Below are positions 45,635 to 56,987 of a stretch of 64,000 nucleotides of DNA, one piece after another (within the stretch, counting starts at the first letter, position 1; the number at the start of each line of letters is the position of its first letter). Below the pieces are notes generated by a model that saw only the letters and a program-made list of their open reading frames with translations, was not told the DNA's origin and did not search any database. The translations under genes and the position numbers were made by a program. Source of the DNA: Euclidia mi (Eukaryota; Arthropoda; Insecta; Lepidoptera; Erebidae). Location: the NCBI GenBank assembly GCA_944739405.2, contig OX123196.2, positions 55,032,196 to 55,096,195 on the forward strand. The letters are read 5' to 3'.

Positions 45635-45937
45635 ATGGACTTCGAAAATATTATTTCCGAAATCAGTTATTGCGATGAAGTAGATTATTATGATGATATT
45701 CTATGGCCTTTTCAAATTCGGTTACCTAAATTTTATATAACGGATGCGGCAAATCCATTAAAATTGACTCCGCAAAACTTTAAAAAACGATTTCGATTTA
45801 GCCAAGAATCAGTGCTATATATTGTATCATTAATAAGAAGTAATTTAGTGAAAAGTGATAACAGACGTCTGCCAGTTGCACCGGCAGTACCTGTATTGTT
45901 AACTTTAAGGTATTATTACGCTACAGCATCCTTTCAG
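45635..45937 (+). CDS. First exon of a PIF/Harbinger-type nuclease (HARBI1-like)
   Basis: The ATG at 45635 opens a 101-codon exon ending exactly at SFQ|GTAAAT, a phase-0 donor. The protein reads MDFENIISEISYCDEVDYYD, then 'NFKKRFRFSQESVLYIVSLI', DNRRLPVAPAVPVLLTLRYY and ATASFQ. This is the N-terminal helical region of HARBI1/PIF transposases (FKKRFRFS...; LPLSP...LR(F/Y)YATGSFQ). An intron after SFQ is common in insect HARBI1-like genes. The DDE exons are not found in the window, so it is either the start of a gene whose rest was lost or a fossil transposon. It has no stop or frameshift. Confidence 0.65.
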
Positions 45938-47990
45938 GTAAATTTTATCACTTGAATTGTAAACACGAAAATATGACTTTGTTGTGTATACTGTATTAAG
46001 TGAACTACTGGTAAAAACTCATGTAACGCAACAAATAACTCATGCAAATTAGTTGCAATTCTAAACATATTTGTAAGGTAAGTCTTATCTATGGGGACTG
46101 AAACTAGCCTTAAATCTCGGATTCTGTAGAATAACTTGACATATTTAAGTCATTTCTATATTACTCGACGACAGAATTAATCAGTTACCCATGTTCCTGC
46201 CGCCAATTCCATATATCCATTACACAGACAGCATACATCGAACCGATAATATCGCTGGTAATACGTAACCTGCACTATCTATATTAAGCAGCTGCTAACG
46301 CATCAGGTAATGGATGTTTCTCGTTAATGCACCGAGCTGTACGGTAGATGGATGCTATTGTCTGTATCACACTAAGTGTATTGGACGTAAATTACATGTT
46401 CATACCAGTGGACCGTTATCGGTGATGTGAGATCGAAGCTGTTTGTATCAGTTTGGGTGTTGCAATATGGGAATTAATGTTTTTGTATTTATTGACTACA
46501 GGAGGTGGACTAGGCTATCAAGGGTTAAGGGGCCGCCTCGAGCGTCGTAGGCTGTTGGCATTTTGTATGATCCAAAATTTTGCTGGATATTTTCATAAGC
46601 AAATTATAAAAAACCTTCGAGCGTCACTAATTGACAACGTTTTAAACGGCACCAAAAATTTTGAAAGCACATGAAAGGCTTGTCTGAAAAAAAGCCAAAC
46701 GTCTCATTTTATTAAATTAATAAAAATGTTTTAGTTATTAAACCGAACCGTATAATACCGACTTCATCTACCTGTCTCATTGGTACTTTATTAATATTGT
46801 ATAGAACGTAGTTATAACGTTTTTTAGACCAATGACAATTTACTTATGTCTACGGGACCACAGGCTTGGATCCACAAATTGTTTTTTTCGAGTAGGTATA
46901 GATGTTCGGTGTTTACGTTGATTGTTTGATAACTGTGTCTCAAAAGTCCCACGCGACACAGGACTAATTACTAGAAAAAAACGAGTTGCTGTTTTGAGTT
47001 TTGGAAAAGCAAATATTGGATGTTAAATTGTTCAGAAAGATTTATTTTGCCTCGAAAAGTGTCTTCGGTGAAAATTGACTGAATTCCTCAAATGGTCACA
47101 ATTATAGAACGGTTTGTTCTTCGTCATTTTGTAATTCATTGCTACAAATTGACGTTTTAAACATTTGTATTCGAGATTTTAATATTTTTGAAACCTTTAA
47201 TTTGAATTTATTGCCGATCGTTTAAATACTACTTACCCATACTTTAAAGGTAACCTTATAAGATATTGTTATGGTACTGGATTAAGAATACAAAGTGTCA
47301 CTGTCAAATTACACTCCGTGTAACGTAAAGGTGACCAAGAAAATACGCTAAGAAAATAGTACAATTGGAAAGAGAAGGCAAAGTCGTCATCAAAACCCTA
47401 TATCTACGCGTCTGGTCAGCGTGGTATAGTAGCACTCACAGAGTTATTGTGAGGTAAATTAGGAGCCCTCATCTGTCCATGATAAATTATTGTCCCAAAA
47501 AAGCTTATATAACTCGTCGTATAAGGTTGCCATGTGATTAATAATAAAAGCTATTCTCGAATTTGCAATCGGGATGTACGAACAAATTGATTTAGCAAAA
47601 CATCCAAGAAACTCGTCACCTCAGGGCACGGATCGGGTTACGATGATCACGTTATTTTAACCTAATTTGTGAACCACGTGATTACAAATCGACATTACGA
47701 AGAGTCTGTTTAGATAAGAAGACTACTGATTACCTACTCATCTAAGCAACGAAAAAGATGAGCCTACAATCAAAGCATATTGCGCCACAGCTTATGCCAT
47801 AGTTTAAACTAAACCATTTACACACTTACACAGATAAAACTCAGTATGAAAGTTTATAAAGCTGTATATGTAATCGAAACGCCGAGAAGCCAATGTCACA
47901 ATCACGCCAGGAATACGTTATAGTCCAATCAAACTTCAGCCACATAGCTTCATACTCTCTATAAACAGAGGTCCAAGGTTGTGACATGCC
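45938..47990. other. No further gene seen
   Basis: If the HARBI1-like exon is real, this begins as its intron, but I find no DDE-domain exon on plus. A 73-aa frame at 46453-46674 has no similarity I recognise. Confidence 0.45.
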
Positions 47991-47992
47991 AA

Positions 47993-48045
47993 GGGAATGT
48001 CCCACGGGGTACGTATATAAACTCCCGACAGAACCTTCAGGCAAC
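47993..48045 (+). promoter_or_regulatory. Candidate core promoter with kappaB-like site
   Basis: GGGAATGTCCC (47993-48003), a near-palindromic kappaB-like sequence, lies 10 bp before TATATAA (48014-48020). A TTCAGGC initiator-like element sits about 22 bp further. No transcript or exon downstream is apparent, so it may be chance. Confidence 0.25.
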
Positions 48046-48286
48046 CGCCATCCTCGACGATAAATAAATTAAGTAATAAAATAATCACGCATTAGACTAG
48101 GATATAAACCTACGGGGAGTCGCTTTGTTATTCCTTTTAATGAGTAAATTCATTAATCTAATGATGTTGAAGCATAATATGTAACTAGGTAGTAACAGTA
48201 GTTCATCGGTTAACAGATTTTATGGTATTTTGCCAAGAGGACTATTTAATTAACGTCTTGTAATTAACTATATATGTACATAATAT

Positions 48287-48375
48287 AGAGCTGGCAGCCA
48301 TAGCTTAGAGGAGAGACCAACAGATAACTAGGCAGAAGGTCTCGGGCTCAAATCCACGGCGCGCACTATTGTTTT
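48287..48375 (+). repeat. SINE head fragment
   Basis: GCCATAGCTTAGAGGAGAGA and CTCGGGCTCAAATCCACGGC are a diverged A/B-box pair of the same family as 35101-35398; the body is missing. Confidence 0.5.
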
Positions 48376-49300
48376 TTCGAAGTTATGAGCCAATAAAATT
48401 ATTGGATGGCAAGTATGGCAACTAAGGTGTTAGAGGGTCGACTCTTGGTAGTAAATTCAAAAAATGCTAGACTGACAAAATGCTTTCATCATAATAGCGC
48501 TACATTATCCCTTAGTAACAAAGGTCACGGGCAAAATTCTAGTAATATTTTTCCATTCAAACTGCCTCCAAATCATTTCCTTTCTAGTTTCATATTTTAT
48601 TTCTGTCAGTGAATTAGTTAAAATATCACATCGTTGTATACTTATCAGATTTGCAGTTGGCCCGGATCTAATTTCTCTTGAGCCAGAGCCTGTGGCAAAA
48701 GGCGGTGAGAAGATTATACCGCTGCGTAGCTTACATACAGATAAGAACAATCAGGAACATTCTAATCTGTTTATTGTGTTCTTTTTTATATATAAAATGT
48801 GGCTGTTGCACAAGAGTCGCTTATCCTTTTGTCGCAGGCACTTACGCCTCGGATAGTTCAGAGGGCCTAGAGAAGTGGCATTCACTTCTCATTTCTACTT
48901 TCGCTAACGCTACTACCATGGTAAAATAGCAATTCGTTCTTGTTGGACCGCATGACATATCGTAAGCCAATGCAGTTCCATATTTTTTACTCACGTAGCG
49001 AATAGCGTAATCGCTAATTGAATGCCACTCGTCTACAGGGCCACGACTCTAATCTGAAGGGAACATACGAAGGGATGTCCGCTGCGAAGTTTAAAATGGC
49101 AACTTTAGTTTGCAGACGAAAGCACAACAGGTGGACAACCAATCCAATTAAGAATAATAATTAATTGTTAACATCACCGCAACAAAACGTCAAAAAAACT
49201 GAAGTTATTTCAGTTATTAGAGCAAAAACTACAAAAGATACCAACCATAAAATACACTAATCTATACATCTATACACTTCTTTACACATATAAATAAAAT
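48376..49300. other. No gene seen
   Basis: Short frames on both strands (48406-48929) have no recognisable domain. A dyad (AGCGAATAGCGTAATCGCT) lies near 48997-49015. Confidence 0.4.
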
Positions 49301-49308
49301 TGGAGTGT

Positions 49309-49351
49309 ACACACACACACACACACAAACACACACAAACGCACACACACC
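49309..49351. repeat. (AC)n microsatellite
   Basis: About twenty AC units with three interruptions (AAAC, AAAC, AACG). Confidence 0.95.
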
Positions 49352-49439
49352 AACTGCATGTAATTTATAATTGTAAGGTATCTCTTTTTAACTTTACTTT
49401 TTTATTTTTTATCACATGTTTTCTTTTTTTGTTTTTAAA

Positions 49440-49592
49440 TTAGTAGTTTTGTTATATTAACTGAGTGTATACATATAGTTGAATTATAATCATGTTGTGG
49501 AAGAGCGGAGCCTCCTAATACAGGCATCTCTCATCACTAATTATGTGAAATTGTAACACTGTTGAAGACAATAAATTATTATTATATTACAC
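49440..49592 (+). repeat. LINE 3' end with (TTA)n tail
   Basis: It contains 'ggagcctcctaatacaggca tctc' and ACAATAAATTATTATTATA, a LINE 3' end with a polyadenylation-like motif and a short repeat tail. No ORF. Confidence 0.5.
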
Positions 49593-49610
49593 GGTACATA
49601 TACCGAAATG

Positions 49611-49793
49611 ATTTTTTTTTTAATTTTTGTCTGTCCGTCTGTCCGTCTGTTTGTTTTCGTTAATCTCTGGAACGGCTGGACCGATTTTGACGGAACGTTC
49701 ACTGGCGGATAGCTGATGTACCAAGGAGCAACTTAGGCTATAAATTCCAGTTCCCTCAGGACGCGGGAGAAACCGCGGAAAACAGCTAGTTAC
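49611..49793 (+). repeat. RTE-type LINE 3' fragment
   Basis: The run 'gtctgtccgtctgtccgtct', GGAACGGCTGGACCGATTTT, 'gacggaacgttcactggcgg' and GACGCGGGAGAAACCGCGG is the familiar insect RTE 3' end. Truncated, no ORF. Confidence 0.75.
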
Positions 49794-50332
49794 CTATATA
49801 TTAAGCTAGTTACAAGCATTACAATATTGCTTGTTAAACAAAGAAGCCCACAACAAGGAATGACGCCACTACTTCCTATTTTTATGAATGAAGACATACG
49901 CACGCCTCATACTCATAAATTGATATTTCTACTACGCTTCAAAGACCTACACAATGTCATGGTATTTCCTACACATATGTAGTTCTCCAGTCGGAATGAC
50001 CGTATGTCAGTAACACTAAAACAGAATTATTCTGTTGGTATTTTAATTCAGGAGTTTACGCGGCACTAAATTTTAAAAGAAGATTAAGTCTTTGTGCTCG
50101 CTAAACAATAGCCTGTCTGAGTTATTACAAATAAATTGCACAACAGAGATTTAAATTTAGAGGAACATATTCGACCTTATCATAAAAGACGGTGTAAATA
50201 TAATTTCAGGGAATGGCGAACAAAACCAGATGGTTGGGCTCACTGATGCGATGCTGATCAGACAAAGCCAGCAGTAAAAAAACCCTCTACATAAATGTAC
50301 TAGGCTACAGTAGGACTATAGGGCGAGAAATT
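49794..50332. other. No gene seen
   Basis: AT-rich DNA without recognisable features. Confidence 0.4.
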
Positions 50333-50591
50333 ATAATATAATATTCTACCACATTCACACAACACCATCTAGTCCCAAACTAAGCAAAAGCTTGTACTAT
50401 GGGTACTAGACAATGGATCGACATACAAATATACTTTATTTTTTGTAAATACATACATATTATACAGAGAAGCACCCAGACCAAGATAGACATTCATGTT
50501 CATGCACACAAATGTTTGACTTGAGCGGGAATCAAACCCGTGACCTTCGGCGCAGCAGTCGCTTACACTCCCGCGGCGCCAACCGGTCATC
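50333..50591 (-). repeat. tRNA-derived SINE (CGCCGCGGGAGTGTAAGCGA family)
   Basis: It is a close copy of 39078-39328. On minus it has GGTTGGCGCCGCGGGAGTG, CACGGGTTTGATTCCCGCTC (B box), 'gaacatgaatgtctatcttg', GTATTTACAAAAAATAAAG and the same tail. Confidence 0.8.
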
Positions 50592-50723
50592 AAAATTGCT
50601 AGAAGTGTCACGTCTGCCACTCATTATTATGATGCCTTCTCCAGAATGACTAAATACTAATAAAATGAGAAGAAAAAACATAATGTTAAAATTAGTGACT
50701 GCACATTTGACGTAAGGGTTCCA

Positions 50724-50888
50724 GCGGCCGCCTCAACGCTACATCGCGCTGCGTGTTCGAGCCCCACACGAGACAAATCTTTGTGTGATCCACAAATTAT
50801 TTGGAGTCTGGGACTCTGGGTGTTATTTGCATCTGAATATGTGTTAAGTGACCTCGTGATAGAGGACATATTTCAACTGCGGTCGTTA
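50724..50888 (+). repeat. tRNA-derived SINE, another family
   Basis: The head GCGGCCGCCTCAACGCTACA, then GCTGCGTGTTCGAGCCCCAC (B box), is followed by 'caaatctttgtgtgatccac', GGAGTCTGGGACTCTGGGTG and an A-rich end. This body is widespread in Lepidoptera. Confidence 0.6.
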
Positions 50889-51061
50889 TGATTAAAGTAA
50901 AAAAAATACCAATGGCGCTGATACACCTGAGCATTCACTTGTAACAGAACAGCGAGCATTCGCCGCTTTTTGTTATGTCGAACTGAAAATTTTCACGATC
51001 ATTCTAGCGAACACTCCAATCCGTAGAATATAGGAAAAAATATAGAAATCGCACTACAACA

Positions 51062-51411
51062 TCTGTTTTATTTTATTTTTATTTTTATTTTATTTATTTG
51101 GTTTACCAACAGTTATAACAATAAATCAAGCACGGTGTTCAAAATAAATTTGGTTTCTAGTCCAATTGTATAACCAATTACAGGTAAACACTGCATGCTT
51201 TAGAACATAAGATACAAACTTAACTTAAAGTTATTACATAACAAACTTCAAATATTTACAAAAATCTTTTTACTTACAACATCATGGTTTACAAAGAAAA
51301 TTGTAGGTTATAACAGGAAGAATAAAAAAAAATCAGATTTTCTCATTCAAGTGCTTGCGGAAAGCGCCGAGAGTAGCCGATAAGTTATCAACTGTGCTAG
51401 AGTATCGGTTT
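51062..51411 (-). mobile_element. Short 5'-truncated copy of the neighbouring LINE
   Basis: About 345 bp match the 3' end of the LINE at 51430-52850 with about eight differences. On both sides lies a near-identical ~26-bp sequence (GAAATCxCACTACAACATCT core), so it is flanked by a target duplication. It inserted exactly at the tail of the longer copy. Confidence 0.75.
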
Positions 51412-51429
51412 AAATATAGAAATCACACT

Positions 51430-52850
51430 ACAACATCTGTTTTATTTTATTTTTATTTTTTTTATTTGGTTTACCAACAGTTATAACAATAAATCAAGCA
51501 CGGTGTACAAAATTAATTTGGTTTCTAGTCCAATTGTATAACCAATTACAGGTAAACACTGCATGCTTTAGAACATAAGATACAAACTTAACTTAAAGTT
51601 ATTACATAACAAACTTCAAATGTTTACAAAAATCTTTTTACTTACAACATCATTGTTTACAAAGAAAATTGTAGGTTATAACGGGAATAATAAAAAAAAA
51701 ATCAGATTTTCTCATTCAAGTGCTTGCGGAAAGCGCCGAGAGTAGCCGATAAGATATCAACTGTGCTAGAGTATTGGTTTAATTTTCTACACAATCGTGG
51801 AAGGGGAGAGTTATAGCCTAAGACAGTTCTTCGAAAAGGTGGTATCAATAATGCTATTGGCATGCGAGGTATACGGCGTGGGACTCTAAACATAAGTGAT
51901 GATATTAATTGGGGACAGTCAACCTGGTTATGGAGTAGCCTATATAAAAATGTCATGTCTAAAATTATTCTACGCTTTTCTAGTGAAATAATGTTGAAAT
52001 ATGCTAGTTTATCTAGGTATGGTTTCCATTAATATATCGGTTTATGCGAAAAACAGAGGTGCCATAGAAATCTTTTTTGTATACGCTCAAGTCTTAATAT
52101 ATGCGTAGAATAATGAGGCCTCCAGACGATGGAACAGTACTCAAGTTGGCTGCGAACTAGTGTGTTATATAGCATAATTTTGGTAATTGACTGTCGAAAT
52201 TTCTTGCAATTTCTAATAATAAATCCCAACATGCTAGATGCTTTCTTAACAATGCTATCAATATGCGGTTGGAATGTGAGACGTCTGTCAAGAATAACAC
52301 CTAGGTCCTTTATGTTATCTACCTCTAGTATTGGGTTGTCTCCAAGATAGTAAACGGAATTTATGTACGAGAGTTTTCTGGTAAATTTAATATGTAAACA
52401 CTTATCATTATTTAGATTCATTCCGTTAACAGAACACCAATGGCGTAGATTATTTAAGTCAGATTGCAACAGGGAAACATCTATGTCAGCGTCTATAGTA
52501 CGAGCAATTTTTAGATCGTCTGCAAATCAAAATGATTTTGAGTACTGAAAGCAATTTGGAATGTCGTTGATGAATATATTAAATAGTATAGGGCCCAAAT
52601 GTGAACCCTGGGGAACACCGGACTTAATGTTAAATAGATTCGATCGAAAGCCATTAACGACGACAAAGAAAGGTCGATCACTTAAATATGACTTCATCCA
52701 GTTTAGTAGGTTGCCTTCTATACCGTAAGTTTTAAGTTTATGGGTAAGTACCAAATGACAAACTTTATCGAAGGCTTTGCGAAAATCCATGTAAACAACA
52801 TCTTTTGTTTTACCCAATATATTTACTTCAGTTTCACTTATGAATTATAA
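51430..52850 (-). mobile_element. 5'-truncated jockey-like LINE
   Basis: It contains the RT from the palm onward, the C-terminal domain and a 3' UTR ending in an A-rich (AAAAT)n tail. The endonuclease and ORF1 are missing. Upstream of 52850 no coding similarity continues. Confidence 0.8.
51702..52850 (-). pseudogene. LINE reverse transcriptase, C-terminal half, broken
   Basis: On minus it begins near 'TEVNILGKTKDVVYMDFRKA' (RT motif A with FDKVCH), then 'SGVPQGSHLGPILFNIFIND' (motif B). A TGA at about 52530 is followed by FADDLKIA, the catalytic box in its F-A-D-D form. Next come 'LGVILDRRLTFQPHIDSIVK', 'LEYCSIVWRPHY' and 'RLERIQKRFLWHLCF'. Another stop near 52029 precedes the C-terminus, which ends 'LSATLGAFRKHLNEKI' at 51702. 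Two stops and 5' truncation make it inactive. Confidence 0.82.
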
Positions 52851-55139
52851 CAAACATAGTAAGTTAGAGACATATAAGATAGAGAACATAGAGTAAGATA
52901 CATAAACAAATGACGTTAATATATAATAAAATGCATATTTTAATTTGACAAGGTTTAATAAATCATCCAATTGTCTGTTCCTATGTTCAAATTTATTTAT
53001 CCATATCGAGGGTTTATCAATATTCTATTGAAATTAATTCTGAGTAAACCAGATCTAAGAACTTATTGTAAACATTATCGATATTTTATCGATATTCATT
53101 CTGAATAAGCCCATCACTAGTCAAGTTAAAATTTGTGACAAACTACGAAGATTCTTACCTAGAATAAGAACATCAGTCAAAGTGAAGTAAATAAATTGGG
53201 TTCAACCGCCATTGTAGCGCGAATTCTATGTATTTTCTATATTCTAAGGCTGGCCAGAATGTTCGTGAGAATGATCGCTAAAACACACTGATTTGTTTTG
53301 TAACATTCGCGTTTTTTCGCATTAGCTGTATCAGAGCCATTACATTCCTGGCCTCATTTTATATTCATATTTCAACACATACATACACAATGCAAGTGTC
53401 TGCTGTCTCCCTTATTACCAAATGCTTCAAAATTCCACTCATTCAATAAAAATAAACGTACTTCGTCAGATTTAATTCAAAAGCCCGAGTAGACGTATGC
53501 ATCAGTTTAATTGGATTGCTATGAGTCACGCCACGACCGCGCACCCGTGTGGTATTAAAGCTGTCAGAGACGAGCGGATTTTGAGGTAATTTAGTAAAAC
53601 TGAATATTAATTTAAGACGTATTGATGATATAATTGCATGTACCCATAGGTAAAATAAAATATTTTTGCTAATATTATTTCTTTAGAGTTCGCAACCGCG
53701 GTCATCTACGAGAATGGGAGGAGAAACAGCAAAACTAATTAACTAAAAGAATTTTACTGTAAAAGTTTATAGTTGGTTATATCTTTTACAGTAAAAGACT
53801 TTAAGTGATTTTAACTTATAACAAAAAAAATAGTTACATGTGTACAGCTGAGTATTGCGGTTTTCTCATGGTGCCCCTACATTGCGAACGTAGCACTTAA
53901 TGTAAACGTGGAATCAACAAGTAATTAATATCTTTGCTTATATCAATTTTCTTTTATGTTTCCCAAAACTAAAAAGAGAAAAAACTACCATAAGGTTACG
54001 TATGTCACATGTTTTTTTTTAATGATTTGAAGCTTTTGATGGATTCACTATTATATTGGAGAACATTTCACCCACTTCAATACAACATACGCCTTTAATT
54101 CGATGTATTGATAGTCATGTGTGCCAGTAATATTATATTTCTCGCTTGCTTATTCGCTATCGTACATTAGACATGAACAAACGCTTAAGGATTTATCCTA
54201 AAGATTTCTTGCATACATGATAACATAAATAAACTTTAGCACAGATACACTTGTTTTCAAATGTATTTTCCTGCAAACAAATAAAGGATAATTTTATGTT
54301 AGCACAAAGCATTGTAGGGGTAACGCGAGTCGTGGGTGCTAAGCGTTATTTATTAACAAATAAATTATGCTGAAAATAACGTTATAACGATGTATTTATT
54401 TCGTTTCCGTGTAAGCTATTCAATTCACGTACGCTTTTAGAGAGATTTTTTACACGTGCTTAAAGTGTGAGATATATTAATCCAGATATATGTTCATACC
54501 TTGAGAACCCTGGGGGAGGCCTGTGTCCAGCAGTGGACGTCTCTAGGGTTTTCGATAATGGAAATCAGGATCTTTTTTGGCCCCATGGTTCAATATTATT
54601 TTTGTGTATTTATCTTTAACTACAAATGTGTACTATGATGAAGTGTTGAAATATTCGTTAATATAGTTATTACGATCAATATACCAAAAAATAAAAATAA
54701 CATAGAATTAGTGTTATACAATATCAAATTGGTTTTTTAACATTAATCAAACTTAAAATCTCTTAAAACCAATACCTTCACGAAGTCTGGTCTTAGTCAT
54801 ATATTTTTACAATCACATGCAATGTACGTCTGCATAGTAGTTAGTCTATGATTGTAGGTAGGTCACATAAAAATAAAGAAATACATTTTAGTGTGATATT
54901 ATGATACATTTAACTCTTGTATTTACATAAATAATAAAAAATATTGACTAACGCTACTACAGATACAAGTTCTGATTAAAATTAATCGATTTATCGTCAC
55001 ACAGTCAATAAACGAAGCGGACCCACACCGCAGGCAAGTCAAAGTGACACTAGATTGCTTTGCCGAGATATTGTATAAAGCATTTGAACAAAGTATATGT
55101 TCTGAATGCTACATCTAGTACTTTAGTACATATATATCG
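52851..55139. other. Long non-coding stretch
   Basis: No gene is recognisable over 2.3 kb. An inverted repeat with 14-bp arms (TTTTACTGTAAAAG) and a 17-bp loop lies at 53752-53796. A LINE 3' scrap (GGGGGAGGCCTGTGTCCAGC then AGTGGACG) lies at 54505-54560. Confidence 0.5.
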
Positions 55140-55463
55140 ATGGTGATGGCAAAGATCCAGAGCGATTCGTCACAAACGTGGTGCGCGGGCGCCGTCTCGT
55201 TCAAAAGTGACCTGTGACTTCAAGATGGCCGCCCCCGCTTCCATCGACAATGACGCTTCGCTAGGTTAACATTGAAAATCCTGTCAACCTGACTTTGACG
55301 TAAACCCCGTCCAATACATGAAAAATTTGTTTCCGCCATGCGTAAACAGCTGCAATAACATCTGGAACGGTTTTAAAATCCGATTGGCTTCTCTATGATG
55401 TATTATTTTACTAGGCTTCGCCAGCAGGTCCGCTCGCGTGGTAGGCGGTTAACACGACAAAAG
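55140..55463 (+). promoter_or_regulatory. Candidate promoter and untranslated first exon
   Basis: This is a GC-richer patch in an AT-rich area. It includes CAAGATGGCCGCCCCC (55221-55236), which resembles a YY1-type AAGATGGCGGC element often found near start sites. It ends in GGCGGTTAACACGACAAAAG followed by GTAAGT (55464-55469), a perfect donor. There is no open frame, so it would be a 5' UTR exon. The gene it would serve is not visible downstream in the window. Confidence 0.3.
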
Positions 55464-55469
55464 GTAAGT

Positions 55470-56755
55470 ATATATGCTTTATTAATGCAACGTTTCATAA
55501 AAAACTATTCAGTAGTAACACACGAAAAAAGGACAAAATAACAAACACATGTATGGATTCGTAACTCTACCTTCCTACTCTTATAAGCCACGTCGCCATG
55601 CCTTGATGTTTCTACGTATAGCTGTAATTGTTGTGGTTGCTACACCCTCAATGTATCCACATCTCCGGCCGCATGACACTTTCTCCTGACAGGGTCCCTC
55701 ACACCGTCCTCAAACTTCAACGAGAGTATTTTAACATTTATTTATGTATTTTAAAGTTAGGTTGTGGAGGGCTGTCTACGTTTTATTTTTAAATGTGATT
55801 TCTGTGGAGAGCCGGCCTTAAATTTTGTAATTCGAATTTACTTTTTTGTGGATATCACACACCATTTTTTTCGATATTCGAACATAGAACATGACAAAGT
55901 AAAGAGCGTTAAAAATCATAGCTTCGATTTAAAAAAAATAAATCTTTTTGCATCTTAGTTATTAATATAATTCATATCGATTGACACATAATTATGATAT
56001 GAATTATATTAAAGGATATAAGGTAGTTATTCCGACAACTGATAAAAATCTCTTGCTTTTCGTATGAGTGTGTTGCCAACTCTGATGTTGAAGTTTTATG
56101 ACCGCCCAAAGGCCTTCGGCATGGCCTAAAGATGTTTGTCCTGAAACAAGAATCAGGACCGACAGTTTTACGTGCCCTCCGAAGCACGGTACCGTTCGGA
56201 TGTAAATACCTCAACGCGGTCACCTATACAAGTAGCGTCCTGTGCAAGCGTTGCTTAACTTTGCCGACCTATTACGAACGGCAAACCAAGTCTCGCTATG
56301 AGCGCTACATATTTTTTAATACATAATATGTGCTTCTTATGGATGAATACATGCAGACAGAGAACAAACCATTGTCCTTATCACTTAAAAAATATCCTGA
56401 ATGGGCGTCGCACATGACTGCTTAGCAGAAAGTCATCTTTCTGCTAAGCAGTCAGAGTTTTGCCAACAGGCTAGTTAAATTACCTTTAACTTTAACTACA
56501 GAAAAATAAACGAATTTAAACTTCCGTGGTCTTGGGATATACTTAATGTAACACGTAACTGTTTCGAGTATCTGATATTTCGGCACTGTTGCAAGCGCTA
56601 TGATCGATAATGTTCCACATTGCTAGCACATATTGCATTATTTATAAAAAGCTTATTATTTTCCAAGTGACTAATCACTTAAAAGATGACTAAATGTTTG
56701 CAACTAATAAAATAACTTGCTAGCGGTTATAATATTTTCGCGACTATTATATTAA
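55470..56755. other. No gene seen; contains two inverted repeats
   Basis: An AT-rich inverted repeat (arms TAATATAATTCATATC, 17-nt loop) lies at 55963-56011. A perfect hairpin is at 56415-56454. The open frames at 55972-56326 on both strands show no domain. Confidence 0.45.
56415..56454. repeat. Perfect hairpin, 18-bp arms, 4-nt loop
   Basis: Arms TGACTGCTTAGCAGAAAG and the exact reverse complement are separated by TCAT. The arms contain an inner TGCTTAGCA dyad. Confidence 0.92.
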
Positions 56756-56987
56756 CCCTTAACAACCCACAAGTGTCTCATTTTTAGGTTTAAAGATGTA
56801 TAGAAACTAAAGTATTCGTCTCTGGAAAAAAGCCCTTTTATCTAATCTATCCCTATAGTTTACTGATTCCAAAAGTGTAATAATTGTTTTATAATATTAT
56901 TAGTTTTTTATTTATAATCAATAAACCACGTTAGTAACGCAGACACCCACAAGTGCCCACAAGACACTAACAATTTGTAACAGAAAT

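Noticed and set aside
46453..46674. Second exon of the HARBI1-like gene
   Set aside because: The translation has no DDE motifs or similarity to PIF/Harbinger, and no matching acceptor was seen.
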